From assembly GCA_026122225.1 (NCBI GenBank), contig JANEZZ010000295.1:310001-374000 (forward strand): a stretch of 64,000 nucleotides of DNA, given 5' to 3'. Source of the stretch: Heloderma charlesbogerti. Taxonomy: Eukaryota; Chordata; Lepidosauria; Squamata; Helodermatidae. The notes beneath the pieces were generated by a model. It had not been told where the DNA came from. It saw only the letters and a list, made by a program, of their open reading frames with translations, and searched no databases. A program made the translations under genes and the position numbers. Below are positions 34,691 through 46,471 of the stretch, one piece after another; the first letter of the stretch is position 1, and each line of letters opens with the position of its first letter.

Positions 34691-35780
34691 GAAGTAGCCC
34701 TCATGCGGATGAATGCATGAGGGGTGGGTGGAGCCACACTGCCTAGCCATGCCCCTAACGTTGTGCATGGTGACTAGCCCCACTCCCTGGTTTCCATGCG
34801 AACTACAGTGTGAACATCTGCAAGGAGGCAACCTGTACATGTCAGAGAGCATCATGCATACAGAGGACAGGACTAGTCTGCATGATCATGCAGTGTTCCA
34901 GATTGCACAGAAGCCTTTGCGCATACAGGTGTAGATACAAAGGCTGTCTCCCTGCAGACATTTGCACTGTAGGTGAAGATGCCAGGGGGCAGGGCTGATC
35001 ATCCCACATGACTAGAGTTGTGCTAGTCGTTGTTGCCCCCATTCCCCCCCCCCCACGTGTTCATCCAGTGCATGAGGGATACTTCCAAATAGGGCTTAGA
35101 TTGTCGAAGGAACAGAATTCAGGTTGGGATCATGTCAATATAAGCTGGCTCTAAATGTATTTTTAGATCCAAGTGGGTAGGGGAACCCAAACCTGCCCCA
35201 TACACAGTTAGTAATGGAGCAGGAAGCAGGTCCCTCCCCCACCCCCACAACAATGTCCCCAAGTATTAATTCCTGTTATTAATTCCTACATAAGAGAATG
35301 ACGGCTGCTCCTATTGAGAAAAGTAAATAATTGCATTTGGGGACCACGTTGCATCGCCCATCAGTCCTGATACTGTGTGATCTGGCCATGAATCAGGGGG
35401 GACCTCCTGTGGAGATGCTTCTGTATATGCTGAGCAAACATTCACTCACTATATTGGGCTTTACCTGCAAACATAACATGCCCATCAGAATGATGGACAT
35501 TTGCTAGTAGATAATACATGGTTTTGATTCTTTTTTCTTTGTATTTAGTTAGAAGTTCATTTTACCTTTTTAATAATTTAGTACATTGCATCTATGCTCT
35601 TTTAGTAATGCACATGTCGTTGCTTTTATCTTCAAAAAGGTATGTATTTTTTGGCTCAAGGAATTGGGGACAGTCAATTAGAAAACAATTTGCAAACAGT
35701 CGCTAAAAGTAAAGGTTAAAAACAGGCAGCCCTGACTCATGTGTAAATCTGCCAAATGCTGTTCTCTCTTTTTTTTCCAG

Positions 35781-35892
35781 TTGGATCTACAGTGGGTTCA
35801 AGTCCTAAGTGAAGGTTGGGCCACCCCATTGAAAGGGTTCATGCGGGAGAGAGAATACTTGCAAGTTATCCATTTTGGCACCTTGCTTGATG
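35781..35892 (+). CDS. PAPSS2: PAPSS2 exon 7: start of the ATP sulfurylase domain
   Basis: A strong acceptor (TTTTTTTTCCAG) precedes the exon and the donor is G|GTATGA. It encodes about residues 252-288: [37 protein letters not shown]. This is the highly conserved opening of the ATP sulfurylase domain ([18 protein letters not shown]). Position 281 is Gly in HFGTLLD where human PAPSS2 has Asp (HFDTLLD). The exon ends in phase 1. In human PAPSS2 a longer splice form inserts five residues at this border; no equivalent in-frame donor is visible here (see findings). Confidence 0.96.
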
Positions 35893-36120
35893 GTATGATT
35901 TGCTGGTTCCTACACTTTGTCCTTAGAGCTTTTGTCTGCCTTTGCACACAGTTTTGGAAATTCAGTTGAAGAAATTAGTTTTGGGGAGCAGCTCAGGCTG
36001 TCAGACAAGCTGTCCTTGAAATAAAGTAGAACATTTAAAAGCAGAAACCCCAGTGAGCATGCCCAAAGGAGCTTTTTTGATGATGTCCTGAGTTGTAAGT
36101 CTCCAGGGTTCCAAATGTTA

Positions 36121-36215
36121 TTTGTGGTATAGAGGATAGAGGGTCAGACTAGGGAGACTTGGGTTCATATCTCCATGAATCTCACTGGGTGATCATGGAC
36201 CACTTACTGGACATA
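36121..36215 (+). mobile_element. tRNA-derived SINE, 5' part (intron 7)
   Basis: TGGTATAGAGGATAGAGGGTC, GACTTGGGTTCATATCTCC and CATGAATCTCACTGGGTGA follow the squamate SINE with a tRNA head. The matching 3' part (CCTCACATACCTTATAGGGT, TGTTGTGACAATAAAATGG) appears at about 36815-36858, so the copy is probably split by the element at 36239-36475. Confidence 0.65.
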
Positions 36216-36238
36216 ATCCAGCAGAAGTTAGTCACCAG

Positions 36239-36475
36239 TAAGGGTGCTTCCAGACAGATGGCTCCTGGCGCTACTAATGAAACAACATTGTGCAACTGTG
36301 TTGTCTTTTTCTCCTAATTTTTTTACGGTAAGAGAAAAGATGGAAGAAGCAATGCGAAAACATGGTAGGGTTACAACTGGAGGAAGATGTTCTCTGGATC
36401 CATAATAAAATTCCACATTAGAGGCAGGGTGACAGCAAGATGAGATTAAAGTCTCATCTGGAAGCACCCACAGTC
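36239..36475. mobile_element. Short MITE splitting a SINE (intron 7)
   Basis: TAAGGGTGCTTCCAGACAGA is inverted relative to TCATCTGGAAGCACCCACA. It is about 235 bp and non-coding. Confidence 0.55.
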
Positions 36476-38249
36476 CCATAGAAACTAATAAAACAATAGT
36501 TTTCAAGAGAGTTGAGTGATGCTTCACTTCCCATGGGGTCCATATATATTTCTTTTGTCCCCACCATTGTCTCCTGTCAAACAGGGGTTCAGGTTTTTGA
36601 AACAATGAAACCTGTAAAACCTGTCTGCAGTGAACTTGGTGGTGAAGTTGGAATGGGTGTACACATACCAGGAGCAGTGATCCATCTTTTATATCACCTT
36701 TAGCTCTCTGAAAAACTATTATCTGTCTGTAGCCAAATCTTGACTAAGTCCTATTCCACTGCTTGTAATGTGACATAATTGCAATGAACTTTTGCATGCA
36801 TGATCTTTCAGCCTCACATACCTTATAGGGTTGTTGTGACAATAAAATGGAAACCCCAGGGCCCTCATCCAGCTGTAGTCATATGCAACTACTGGCCCAC
36901 ATCTCCACTGGCATCAATAGACACATCTAGCTAGTTTAAATAGGTCCTAGATACGCATCTGCATCCACGTTACCTGGATGCATGTAGATCGCTCTTGCTG
37001 GATTGAATGTCTTCCTGGAGGGAGAGCATGTCTAGGATTGGAGTGTCAAATTGACATTATAGAGCATACTTGCTAGGCAGCGGGAGGGCAGATACAATAT
37101 GGTTGATAATTGTCTTTATATTTTGCCAGGAAGGGGTAGAGTTGATATATCCGAACTTGGTATGTATTCGGGGGTTTGTTTGTTGCTATGGTTTGAAAGT
37201 AATTACAGTCAAGAGATTTACTAAAAGTCAAAAATGTATATTATAGAAATGAAATTTCAATGTAGAAGAGTGAAATCAGTATGAGTATATTCATGATCCA
37301 ACCAGTTACATTCGCAAGACCAGACTTCTCCATCATTTTTTATTGTCAGGAAAAAGGCAACTCTTAATGGGTTCCTGTCCTGATTGCCCTGAAGAGCCTG
37401 GAAAGCTCTTCTTAACTTTCATGAATCAGGCTTGCCCTCAAAGTTATAAATGCTTCTGTTTTAAGGAATTCACTCTGAATATTGGGCACAAACAACTTGT
37501 CAGCTGCTGACCCTAATACAGCTCACCAGCCACAGATGGTAGCCTGCCGCCTGGAGTTTGACACCATCCTCTTTTGCCCTCCTGTAATTTTGTAGACCTA
37601 GACAAAGACAGAAAGTATATGGTCCTGAAGGGCCACCATACTTGGCTTAGTAGGCTGCATTACGCTTGGTGGGTTGCAAGCTGGGAAGCCCTTCTGTATA
37701 TTATATATGAAAAGGAGAAGATAATTTAGTAAGTAGTTCATTCCAAGTATGTCAAACAGCTTCTTCATAATTTGGTTTTATGGACTGAATGCTGAACATT
37801 TGATGATAAGGTGATTGATGGATTTTGGAGGTTTTTATATCTCTGTAATACATATATTTTCAAAGAGCTTTGGGTAAAAGTGACCAACTGGAAGAGTGAA
37901 ATGTATCTGGTTGAATCACAGTATGAATATACCATTTTAAAAACGTTCCTGATTATGCATGGATTCAATATGGATGACCTATAGACTTTTGTCAATATAA
38001 AATAAGGACCACAAAATCTTCATAGCGGCTTGGATTCAAAGGTGCCCTTCTGCTAGTGGAATGCCTCTTCTGCTCACAGAAGGGCTGTGCTTCCACTGGA
38101 AGAGCATTGCACAAGAAAAGTGAACAGGAACCCAGAGATGTCCTTCTGTTTCCATATGATCTATTGCTTTTTTTTTTGGCTCTGGATTCCACATCTCCAA
38201 GTATTTTTTGTTTAACTGCCTTACATGTGCACAGAGGCAGCCCTAATAG

Positions 38250-38560
38250 CTGCAGCACAAGCAGTTTCCCCATTGCTAAGCAGGGCTCAATGCCTGGAGC
38301 ACAAAAAGGCATTTCCACTGGGAAGTGCTTGTAGCACCCACTTACAAGCACACCTGCTTAAATCCCCTAGTCTTGCAAAGCCAAGCCTTGCTTTCCAATG
38401 GGATCTGTTTGCACAGGTGCTTTAAGACTTGCTGTGCCATGTGGAACTGCATGCACCCCAGCCAACAGAGTTTCCTTCGCACTTAGTGTTTGGGGATTTA
38501 AAGGGACCATGCTTGTAAGTGGCTGCTGCAAGCACTTCTCAATGGGGAACTGTTTGCAGT
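38250..38560. mobile_element. Hairpin element (intron 7)
   Basis: 38323-38370 (AAGTGCTTGTAGCACCCACT..AAATCCCC) is inverted relative to 38491-38538 (GGGGATTTAA..GTAAGTGGCTGCTGCAAGCACTT). 38256-38278 pairs with 38539-38558 (CAATGGGGAACTGTTTG). Loop about 120 bp. A third related piece, CTAGGGAACTGCTTGCGCTCC, lies at about 39313. Confidence 0.65.
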
Positions 38561-38763
38561 CCAACCACTACATTGTGCTTTCCAGTGTGGAACTGCATGC
38601 ACCCTGTTGGTTGGATCCAGGATATGCCTTCCACAAAAGGAAGGACCTTTCATGAGAGGAAGGACTGTGCTTGCTGAAGGTCCCTCCCCTAATTTTTGGA
38701 GATCCCCCATCCCCGCCACAGCACAGCTCATCCCATTCACCAGGGTCTCCTGACTCCCTCGGG

Positions 38764-39121
38764 CTGTCCACACAACACGCTAATCCACACTCAGTGGTTG
38801 AGTGTGAGTTGCTGTTGAACTATGGGTTGTTTGTTGAACAATGGGTTAGCGTGTTGTTTGAACCCAGGATATTTTCCTCAGGGTGGCTTGTTAACTATGC
38901 AGTATGACTTGTTAATCACCCTGAACAACCCAACAACAAACCATGGGTTCGCAGGGTGGCTTATTCGAGAAAAATAAGCTACACTGCATGGTTAACATGC
39001 CACCCTGTGGAAAATGTCCTGGGTTCAGACAAGATGCTAACTTACAGTTCTACAAAAAACCCATGGTTCAATAATAACCCACGCTTAGTCACTGAGTGTG
39101 GGTTAGCGTATTGTGCCAACC
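38764..39121. mobile_element. Long palindromic fold-back element (intron 7)
   Basis: The two halves (about 38768-38935 and 38945-39119) are inverted copies. Examples are CACAACACGCTAATCCACAC against (inverted) GTGTGGGTTAGCGTATTGTG, and TTTGAACCCAGGATATTTTC against GAAAATGTCCTGGGTTCAGA. Arms are about 170 bp with roughly 80-85% pairing by eye and almost no loop. There is no coding potential. It is related to the AACCATGG MITE group. Confidence 0.8.
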
Positions 39122-40445
39122 CAGCCTTTGTAAACCATATTCATGGGGCTGGATGGGCTGCTGTGGGAAGGAGGTGGTGGAGAAGTCCACTTTCATCAGT
39201 ACAGTTGATCCAGCATAAACCTGGATCCAACCCCGTGTATGTACATACAGTTGTGCAATCTCATTGCACATTGTGATGCAGCTCCAGATACTTGGTTGCA
39301 TTAAATCTCCCTCTAGGGAACTGCTTGCGCTCCAACCTTCTTTTGCACACATGTAAGGGGTTTGAGCTACATCTTCTCCAATCAGCGCTAATGAGTGAAA
39401 TCATTCTGCTCACGCTTCTTTGGATCCAACCCATATTCAAGATAATTAGATAGACAATCTCAAGGATAGTTAGACTAGTGAAAATAATCATAGAATCTAT
39501 TAACACTGACTTTGAAATCACCATGAAAATTGTTTGCATTCAATGGTTAAACAAATTGCTGTCATATGTAGTTTCTAATTTGTTCATTAATTACGTTTTA
39601 TAAATTGAACACATTTCAAAACAGTTTATTATGTTTGCAAGGAAAAAGTAAAACAAAAACTCAGCTAACAAAAATAGGTAAGTTTACTGTGATTGCATGG
39701 GAAAGCAAATGCTCTTGGGTATAGTTTAAATAAAGTAAGAGTTATATTTGAACAACAACAAAACAGACATATTGCAAATGTTCTGACACAGGGACATAAG
39801 ATGAGCAACGAAGTATAAGAGCAAAGTGACTGTTTGATGTTAAGAAGTGACATAAACTCACTATTGCACAGCTTATATAACAAAGCGTAGAGACCATAGA
39901 GAAGTTTACTGTATGTCTACAGCAGTCTATAAGGAGGAGTTTCAGACTAAATCTGCTGTTACCTTAAAGAAATTTAATTCGGATTTTTTTAAAAAGCTTT
40001 TTGTGAAATCCATAGGTCTGAAGATCAGTTCTATAAAGTGGTATTAATATATGAGGCTTGGAAGCAATAGATAAGCAAACCAATCAGCATTATGGCTGTT
40101 GTATCAAAGATTTGGGTCATTCTGAAGATCTGGTTATGAACTAAGGAACTCACTTTGCCCTCTGTTCAGAGTTGGGCAGGCACTCCTGTATGTTTCCTTG
40201 TTTGTGTGTTTCTCTGTTCTCCTGAGGCTCAGAGAACAGAAATTCATTGGTAAGAATTCTCCATTTTCTCTCTGGTAGAGGGCACAGTACTGTGTGCATA
40301 AAGGGATATTTACACAGAGCTGCCCCTTCCATTACAACCAGTGAACAAGCCCTTGTACTGCTCGTGCATTGGTGTGCCTGGTGGTGCTATCAAGCTGTGT
40401 GTAATGTTCTAAATTAATGACAACCCTATTAATTCCAATTATGGA

Positions 40446-40636
40446 GCATAGGAAGCTGCCTTAAACTGAGTCAGACCATTGGCCCATCTAGACCAGTATT
40501 GTTGACACTGACTGGCAGCAGCTCTCCAGGGATTCAAGCAGGAGCTTTTCTAGCCCTTTCTGGAGATGCCCAGAATCGCACTGGGACCTTCTGCATGCAG
40601 GGCGTGTTCCCTACCACTGAGCTACAGCCCCTCCCC
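40446..40636 (-). mobile_element. tRNA-derived SINE, near-complete (intron 7)
   Basis: + strand: GCATAGGAAGCTGCCTTAAA, CTGAGTCAGACCATTGGCCC, then, toward the tRNA end, GGACCTTCTGCATGCAGGGC and TACCACTGAGCTACAGCCCC. Read on the minus strand the last segment is a tRNA-like head with A and B boxes. It is the same family as 11242-11400. Confidence 0.85.
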
Positions 40637-41204
40637 TGAAGCAGATCTGCATCCACTGAAGTCTTTGGCGTGTTTATTTTTATTTGTTGGGGTTTGATGC
40701 CATGCTATAAAGTAAATCCACAAGCAGCAGGAGCAGGTATGGAGGTTCAAAACTCTTGAAAACCCATATGCTACAAAACATTTTTAACAAGGTGAATAAA
40801 TTATTTATTTTGCCTAAGTTACTAGGCATAATTTTTTGAGCAAGTGTGCTACAAGTTAAGTCTGGCATTATGCCTCTCCTTGTGACTTGGTGCCATTTTA
40901 ACCCACTTTTTAATCTCTGTTGAAATGTGGAATATTTTTACTGTGATGCTGCTTTAATGGTTGCAAATGGTTTTAAAATGTGCTTTGAATGGTTATTATT
41001 TTTTATGTTTTAAAGTAAGCTGCCCTCGGAGTAGAAACACTGTAGGGCAGGGTTGAAGCATTTTAAATAAAATGAACAAATCAAGGTTACCTCTAGTTGA
41101 CTGAACTGTGGTTTAGAGTGCCTTTCAATAGGTAAGGCTGGTGCAGCAGCTCTGACTCCACCTGGACAGAGTTAGCCTAACCACAGTTATCCATTCTCTG
41201 ATAG

Positions 41205-41930
41205 CTAACAGATTTGGACTACTGTAATGTATTCTATGTGGGACTGCCTCTGAGGTCTCTTCGGAAACTGCAGTTACCTCAAAATATATCTCCTAGCCTG
41301 TGAACTGGGATTGGTTGATGGGAACTTATCTGGCGAAAGCTTAAACAACTGTACTGGTTTCCAGTCCCTTTCTGGGCACAATTCAAAGTGCTGGTCTTAG
41401 CTTTAAAACTCTACACCAGGGGTAGGAAACCTGATGCCTTCCAGATGTTTTGGATTACAATGCCTATAATTCCTTACAATTGGCCGTGGTGGCCAGGCTG
41501 ATGGGAGTTGTAGTCCAAAGCATCTGGAGGGCCACAAGTTGCAGTATATTATACCTGGGCATTAGAAGGAACACCTACTATGATATGTGCATGCCAATAG
41601 ACTTTGGTCATCTTCAGAGCGTCTCCTCAGGGTACCCCTGCCCCTAGAGGAAGGCCTCTGAAGATCACTGAAGTATAGAGACAGGTTCATACGGGAGCAG
41701 ATGATCATTCTGGTACCTAGGTCCCAAGCTGTGTGAGACAGGTCATGACTGGGGAGAATGACTTCTTGATTGCAGCATCCCAATTCTGGAATGCTGTCCT
41801 TAGGGAGGCTCATCTGGTGCCTACATTATTGTCTTTTGTGCACCAAACAAAGGCTTTTTTTTTTCCTAGGCTTTGAATGGAACTTATTTTAATTGCTGGC
41901 ACTTTTGTTGTTGTTATTGTTTGTTTGTTA
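41205..41930 (+). mobile_element. L2-clade LINE ORF2 3' part, interrupted by a MITE (intron 7)
   Basis: Frames encode the L2 C-terminus: LDYCNVFYVGLPLRSLRKLQ-like sequence at 41213-41280, WPVPFWAQFKVLVLALKLY-like sequence at 41355-41415, then, after the MITE at 41416-41540, SQFWNAVLREAHLVP and LLSFVHQTKAF to about 41855. It is heavily mutated. Confidence 0.7.
41416..41540. mobile_element. Palindromic MITE inserted in an L2 copy
   Basis: GGGGTAGGAAACCTGATGCC, TTCCAGATGTTTTGGATTAC and GGGAGTTGTAGTCCAAAGCA, CTGGAGGGCCACAAGTT form inverted arms. It lies between two parts of the same LINE reading region, so its insertion post-dates the L2. Confidence 0.75.
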
Positions 41931-41939
41931 TAGATTTAT

Positions 41940-42450
41940 ATTGACCTGGTTCATGCATAACACAACCCATGTTTTAATTAATCTCCGAGTTGTTGCCTTA
42001 CCCAGAGTTAACTTATGATTTGGCTGCCAGATGAAGGAGCAAACCATGGGTTGTTTTTTCAATTCCTGGGTTGTTGGGTTTCCACCCCCTTCACTCCCCC
42101 ACTCCCTGTATCCCATATGCCTTTGTGGCACTGTAGCATGTAGAGTGTCTGGTGTGTGTTTTTTTACCACTCTTGCCTGCTACCTCTGTAGCATATTGAA
42201 ACAATCCCTGAACAACCCATAGTTCTGGTTTCACACGTAATGACAACCCATGGTTTTGATAACCCATGGTCTAAACAACCCAGTGTTCATAACCTAATGA
42301 CAAACCATGGGTTCTCTTAGTGGGTTGTTCATGGTTAATGACCCATTGTTATCCCATAGTTCTGGGTTCACACTTAACAATAACCCATGCTTCAACAACC
42401 CATACTAACACAAATCATGGTTTAATGTTATATGTGAACTCAGCCATTGT
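41940..42450. mobile_element. MITE with repeated AACCCATGGTT motifs (intron 7)
   Basis: Multiple AACCCATGG/CCATGGGTT motifs in both orientations (42046, 42250, 42304, 42375) and TGGTTCATGCATAACACAACC against GTTATATGTGAACTCAGCC near the ends. Confidence 0.55.
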
Positions 42451-42641
42451 AAGGCACCTTGGAAATGTTTTTACATTGAAGTGTGGGATATGGATGGATT
42501 GGTTAAATAAATAAAGCCTATTCAAATTGCCTGGTGATGAGGGTGTTCCTCTTTCACAGAATTTTCAGATAATTGATTTAACCATCTTTTTCATGTATCA
42601 CTTTTTAAAGTGAATAAAATATGACATTGTTCTTTCAACAG

Positions 42642-42847
42642 ATGGCATTATTAACCTGAGCATTCCCATCGTACTTCCAATATCTACAGAAGACAAGAAA
42701 CGCTTGGAAGGTTGCAATGCATTTACACTGGAGTACAATGGGCGGAGGGTGGCAATAATAAAAAATCCGGAATTTTTTGAACACAGGAAGGAAGAACGCT
42801 GTGCACGTGTTTGGGGGACCACTTGTGCAAAGCACCCACATGTAAAA
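42642..42847 (+). CDS. PAPSS2: PAPSS2 exon 8: ATP sulfurylase N-terminal region
   Basis: The acceptor is TTCTTTCAACAG and the donor AAA|GTAAGT, a near-ideal site. The exon encodes about residues 289-357: the split Asp, [68 protein letters not shown]. The [22 protein letters not shown] stretch is diagnostic of animal ATP sulfurylase. Substitutions relative to human are concentrated in the [10 protein letters not shown] loop, which also varies among other vertebrates. Intron 8, which follows, is the largest in the window and is mostly transposon. Confidence 0.96.
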
Positions 42848-43044
42848 GTAAGTGAACAGTGGCAGACATCTTCCATTTTTGAAAAAATAATATGAATAAC
42901 CCATCTTCCTGTTGAGATTATTTGTTCTGCATTCCCTCAATATAACAGCGAGAAGCAGGGCTTTCCAGGTAGAAACCCCAGGGCTCTTCCAAGAGGTTCA
43001 CTTGCATATCTTCCTTTTGATGATTGTGTAAAGCTCAATTACTG

Positions 43045-43430
43045 GGAAAGCTTTGGAACATTAAGAGTTGTCCAACCTTGTTTTCCAGAAACTGTGCTCC
43101 CTGCCCCTCTCCTGTTCCCTTGTAGCTGGCACAGTCCTTTCTGTGCCGCTGCCATCTCCATGCTCATAAACAGCGTGTGGAGAGGGCAAAAAGGAGGCAG
43201 TCCCAGGGGCAGGGAGGGGAGGAAACCATGGAAGCTGCTTTAGACAGCTTCCTATCAGGTCTCTGGGCCCCTTCCCTCCCTGAAAATGCGCATCTAGCCA
43301 CAAATGCAGGGCAGCCAGAGCATGGAGGAGAGGATCCCATCTGTGTGCCATCCATCCTGCATAGGATAGTTGGTAGCCTTCGAGTTTGGAGGCTGACAAC
43401 TATCTCGATAGGATTGCACCCTAAATGACA
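43045..43430. mobile_element. GC-rich MITE, copy 2 (intron 8)
   Basis: The right end is TATCTCGATAGGATTGCACCC. The internal CTAGCCACAAATGCAGGGCA and GGAGAGGATCCC segments match the copy at 44333-44697. Non-coding. Confidence 0.7.
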
Positions 43431-44332
43431 TTAATTTAAATCAGCATTTGCATGGAATTTCCTGCGCCAGAAATATTGGGAAAGGGGAGAAAGAATCTGG
43501 CATTTGGATTGAAACAATAAAAAACTCAAAATTATATTCCACTGGTTAAAGATAACTGTAACAATGTATATACAACTCCAAAGGATATAAATTTAGAGTT
43601 TCAGAAATTTTATTTTGAGCTATATAGATGTCAGGAATGAATCTGAGCATGTAGACATAGCGAGCAGCTCAGATTCTTATGGGAACAGCCAGAACCAGGG
43701 GAGGCTCCCTCCCTAGTGAGCTCAGATATGGCAAGGCCTTCTTCCCAAGACCTTGGCACACAGCTGGCTCAGCCTGAAGGGCCCCCCCTTTCCTCCTCCA
43801 TGAGAACCCAGGTCTCAGGGGAGGAGGAGTGTGAGGGGCGTGACTTGAGGGATGCTAGGGTTTGTCTCAGAGTGAAACGAGAGAAGTTAGGGATGGAGCT
43901 CAGATGCTCCACCAGGTTGGCCATGTGTGAAAACCAATGCAGGAGGAAGCAACTGTAAGGGAGGGGCATCCCCCCTAAGCTAGTCTGGCTAGGAAGTTCT
44001 TGTTCAAACTGCCAGCAACTTCTCTAACTTCCACTTTGGCTCCTCTATTGGTATTCATAATTGTGTAGAGTAGCTCTTTCCTTTGTAGCCTGACAGTTTC
44101 CTAGAATTTGCATTTGTAAAGAACCTAGTTGTTAACTAATAAAGTAGTGAGCCTGAAGCCTGATATCTTGGAATATGTTGATTGTGAAGGGAGAACAAAG
44201 GAACCTGTCAATAGGATGAATAGGGCACCAAATCAGGAATTCGAAAATTTCAGTCGGATTTGGAACCAAAGGAAATACTTTCAGAGCCTTTGCAGGGCAA
44301 GGAGGTTAAGGCAGTCAGCAGCTAGACAGCCA

Positions 44333-44697
44333 TAGCATAGGTCGGTTCTCAGGGAACCGACCTTCACCCCCTCCCACGCTGCTTCATAGGCAGTGCGGAA
44401 TGGCCCCGTGCTCCGCGCTTGGAAGAAGAGCGCGTAGTGAAAACAGGGCATTCCTAGGGGCCTGGGTGGGAAGTCGGAAATCTGGTACAACGCATCCAAT
44501 GTGTTGTCCGGCTGCCACTTCCCACCCTCCAACTTCCCATGGCTAGACCGCTGAAATCGACTGTCTAGCCACAAATGCAGGGCAGCTGAAGCGCGGAGGG
44601 GATGATCCCCTCCGTGCTTTTCCTGCCCTGGATTGGATAGGCAGTCGCCTCTGAGTTCGGAGGCAGCCGCCTATCCCGGTAGGATTGCTCCCTAAGT
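44333..44697. mobile_element. GC-rich MITE, copy 3 (intron 8)
   Basis: CTAGCCACAAATGCAGGGCA, GCGGAGGGGATGATCCCCTC and GGATAGGCAGTCGCCTCTGA, ending GGTAGGATTGCTCCCTAA. It abuts the L1 remnant directly at about 44697. Confidence 0.7.
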
Positions 44698-46390
44698 GCA
44701 TTCAGAATATGAAGAATGGGAAAGTTCCGGGACCAGATGTTTTTCCTATAGAATGGTATACGCTTTTTTGTCTTTATAGTAAGGCTTTTGAATCAGGAAC
44801 TGATTTACCAGCAACATTTTATGATGCTTATATTTCATTTGTTCCAAAACCTGGTAAAAATCATACCAACTACAGGCCAATCTCTTTAACCAATGTGGAT
44901 GCTAAAATATTAACAGCAATTCTTGCTAATATACTTCAGCAGGTGATACAGCCATTAGTGCATCCTGATCAAGTGGGATTTATTCACCAAAGGCAGGGTG
45001 CAGATAATTTAAGGCTTGTAGTAAATTTGATTGCCTTGATTAACAAAAGAATGGATTCAGAGGGAATTATTTCACTTAATGCTGAGAAAGCATGTAACAA
45101 ATTGCACTGGCAGTTTATGTCTTGACTGAAAAAATCAGGTTTCTTCAGGAATTTTAAAAATGGATTAGAATTTTATATCTTCTCTTCTACGTCATGAGTG
45201 ATGACAAATGGAATTGTTTCCATTTTTCATCTTCTTTAGAGACAGGTACAAAGCAAGGCTGCCCTCTTTCTCCCTTGATACTTGATTTGTGTCTAGAACC
45301 CTTGGCGTGTGCAATTTAATTAAAACCCTTGGCAGAGCAAAGAAATTCATGAATTTGTGCATGAGCAGATTGAATATAAAATGGCCTTATATGCAGATGA
45401 CTTGTTATTTATCAGCAGGTTAGAGTCTTAATAAGATTAACTGATACCCTTGACACACTTCCGGGCTATACTATTAATTGGTCAAAATCTGAAGTTATGC
45501 CAGTAGGTAGTATTAAGTTACCTGATGTAGTTACTAAATAGCAATTTCGCTGATGTCCAGATATTATAACATATCTAGGAATACAGGTGCATAGAGATAT
45601 TTCCCACTGATTATACTGAATTTCAGTGGATTGCTGCCAGAAATATTTCTGGATTTGGAAAGATGAACATCACTTAATTTAAGTATTTGGGGCAAGGTTA
45701 ATGTACTTAAGAATATGTATTGTGTAATACTCATCTATAAACGTATTTTCAAAATCTCTATGCAGCATTTTGGAAGTTTATTTGAGGGGCTCTCGTCCCC
45801 AGTTTCTGCTTAAGAGGATGCTGCTGTCAATTATGGAGGGAGGATTTAATTTTCCAGATCTTGGTTTATATCGTAAGTCTTATCTGTTATCTCGTACCAA
45901 TGAATGGAACATAACGTTTTTATTTAACACTCCTCTGTGGGTTGTTTTGGAGTCAAACTGCTTGACACCTCTTTTTGACTGGATGACAGTAGGATCTAGG
46001 CACATTAAAGAGAAAGGAATGGCTTCACCCACAATTTTGGCGAATAGAGAAACATGGCACATAATGTCTTGTCAGCTGCAATTTGGCCCTTATTCTCATG
46101 CTAAATTAACTTTATGTGGGAATCTTGATTTGCAAATAGAGAAGCAGCCTTTTGTAGAGGAATTGGGTTGACAGTGGAATTTATACTTTAGATCAGCTAA
46201 TATGACTGGATGAGTTTTTACCATTTTCAATACTGTGGAGTAGATACCACTTATCAACTAGTGATAGGTGGCAATATTTTCCATTACAGCACCTTTTGGT
46301 GTCTATATATGGGCCATCAGCAGTGAGTGCTTTGGCACCTCCTATACTCTTGGAGGAATTAATTCACTCTTTGCAGAAAGCTAAGCCTAC
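44697..46390 (+). mobile_element. L1 LINE ORF2 remnant, 5' segment of a copy split by CR1
   Basis: A 146-codon frame (44685-45125) holds reverse-transcriptase motifs: PKPGKNHTNYRPISLTNVDA, KILTAILANILQ and HPDQVGFIHQRQGADNLR. Further on, in other frames, GCPLSPL (about 45255), YADDLLF (about 45395) and a 133-codon frame (45770-46171) with GGFNFPDLGLYRKS. It is 5'-truncated, with several frameshifts and stops. Continuation is at 51053-51700 after the CR1 insertion. Confidence 0.85.
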
Positions 46391-46471
46391 AATAGAATCA
46401 TAGAATAGTAGGGTTGGAAGGGGCCTACAAGGCCATCGAGTCCAACTCCCTACTCAATGCAGGAATCCAAG

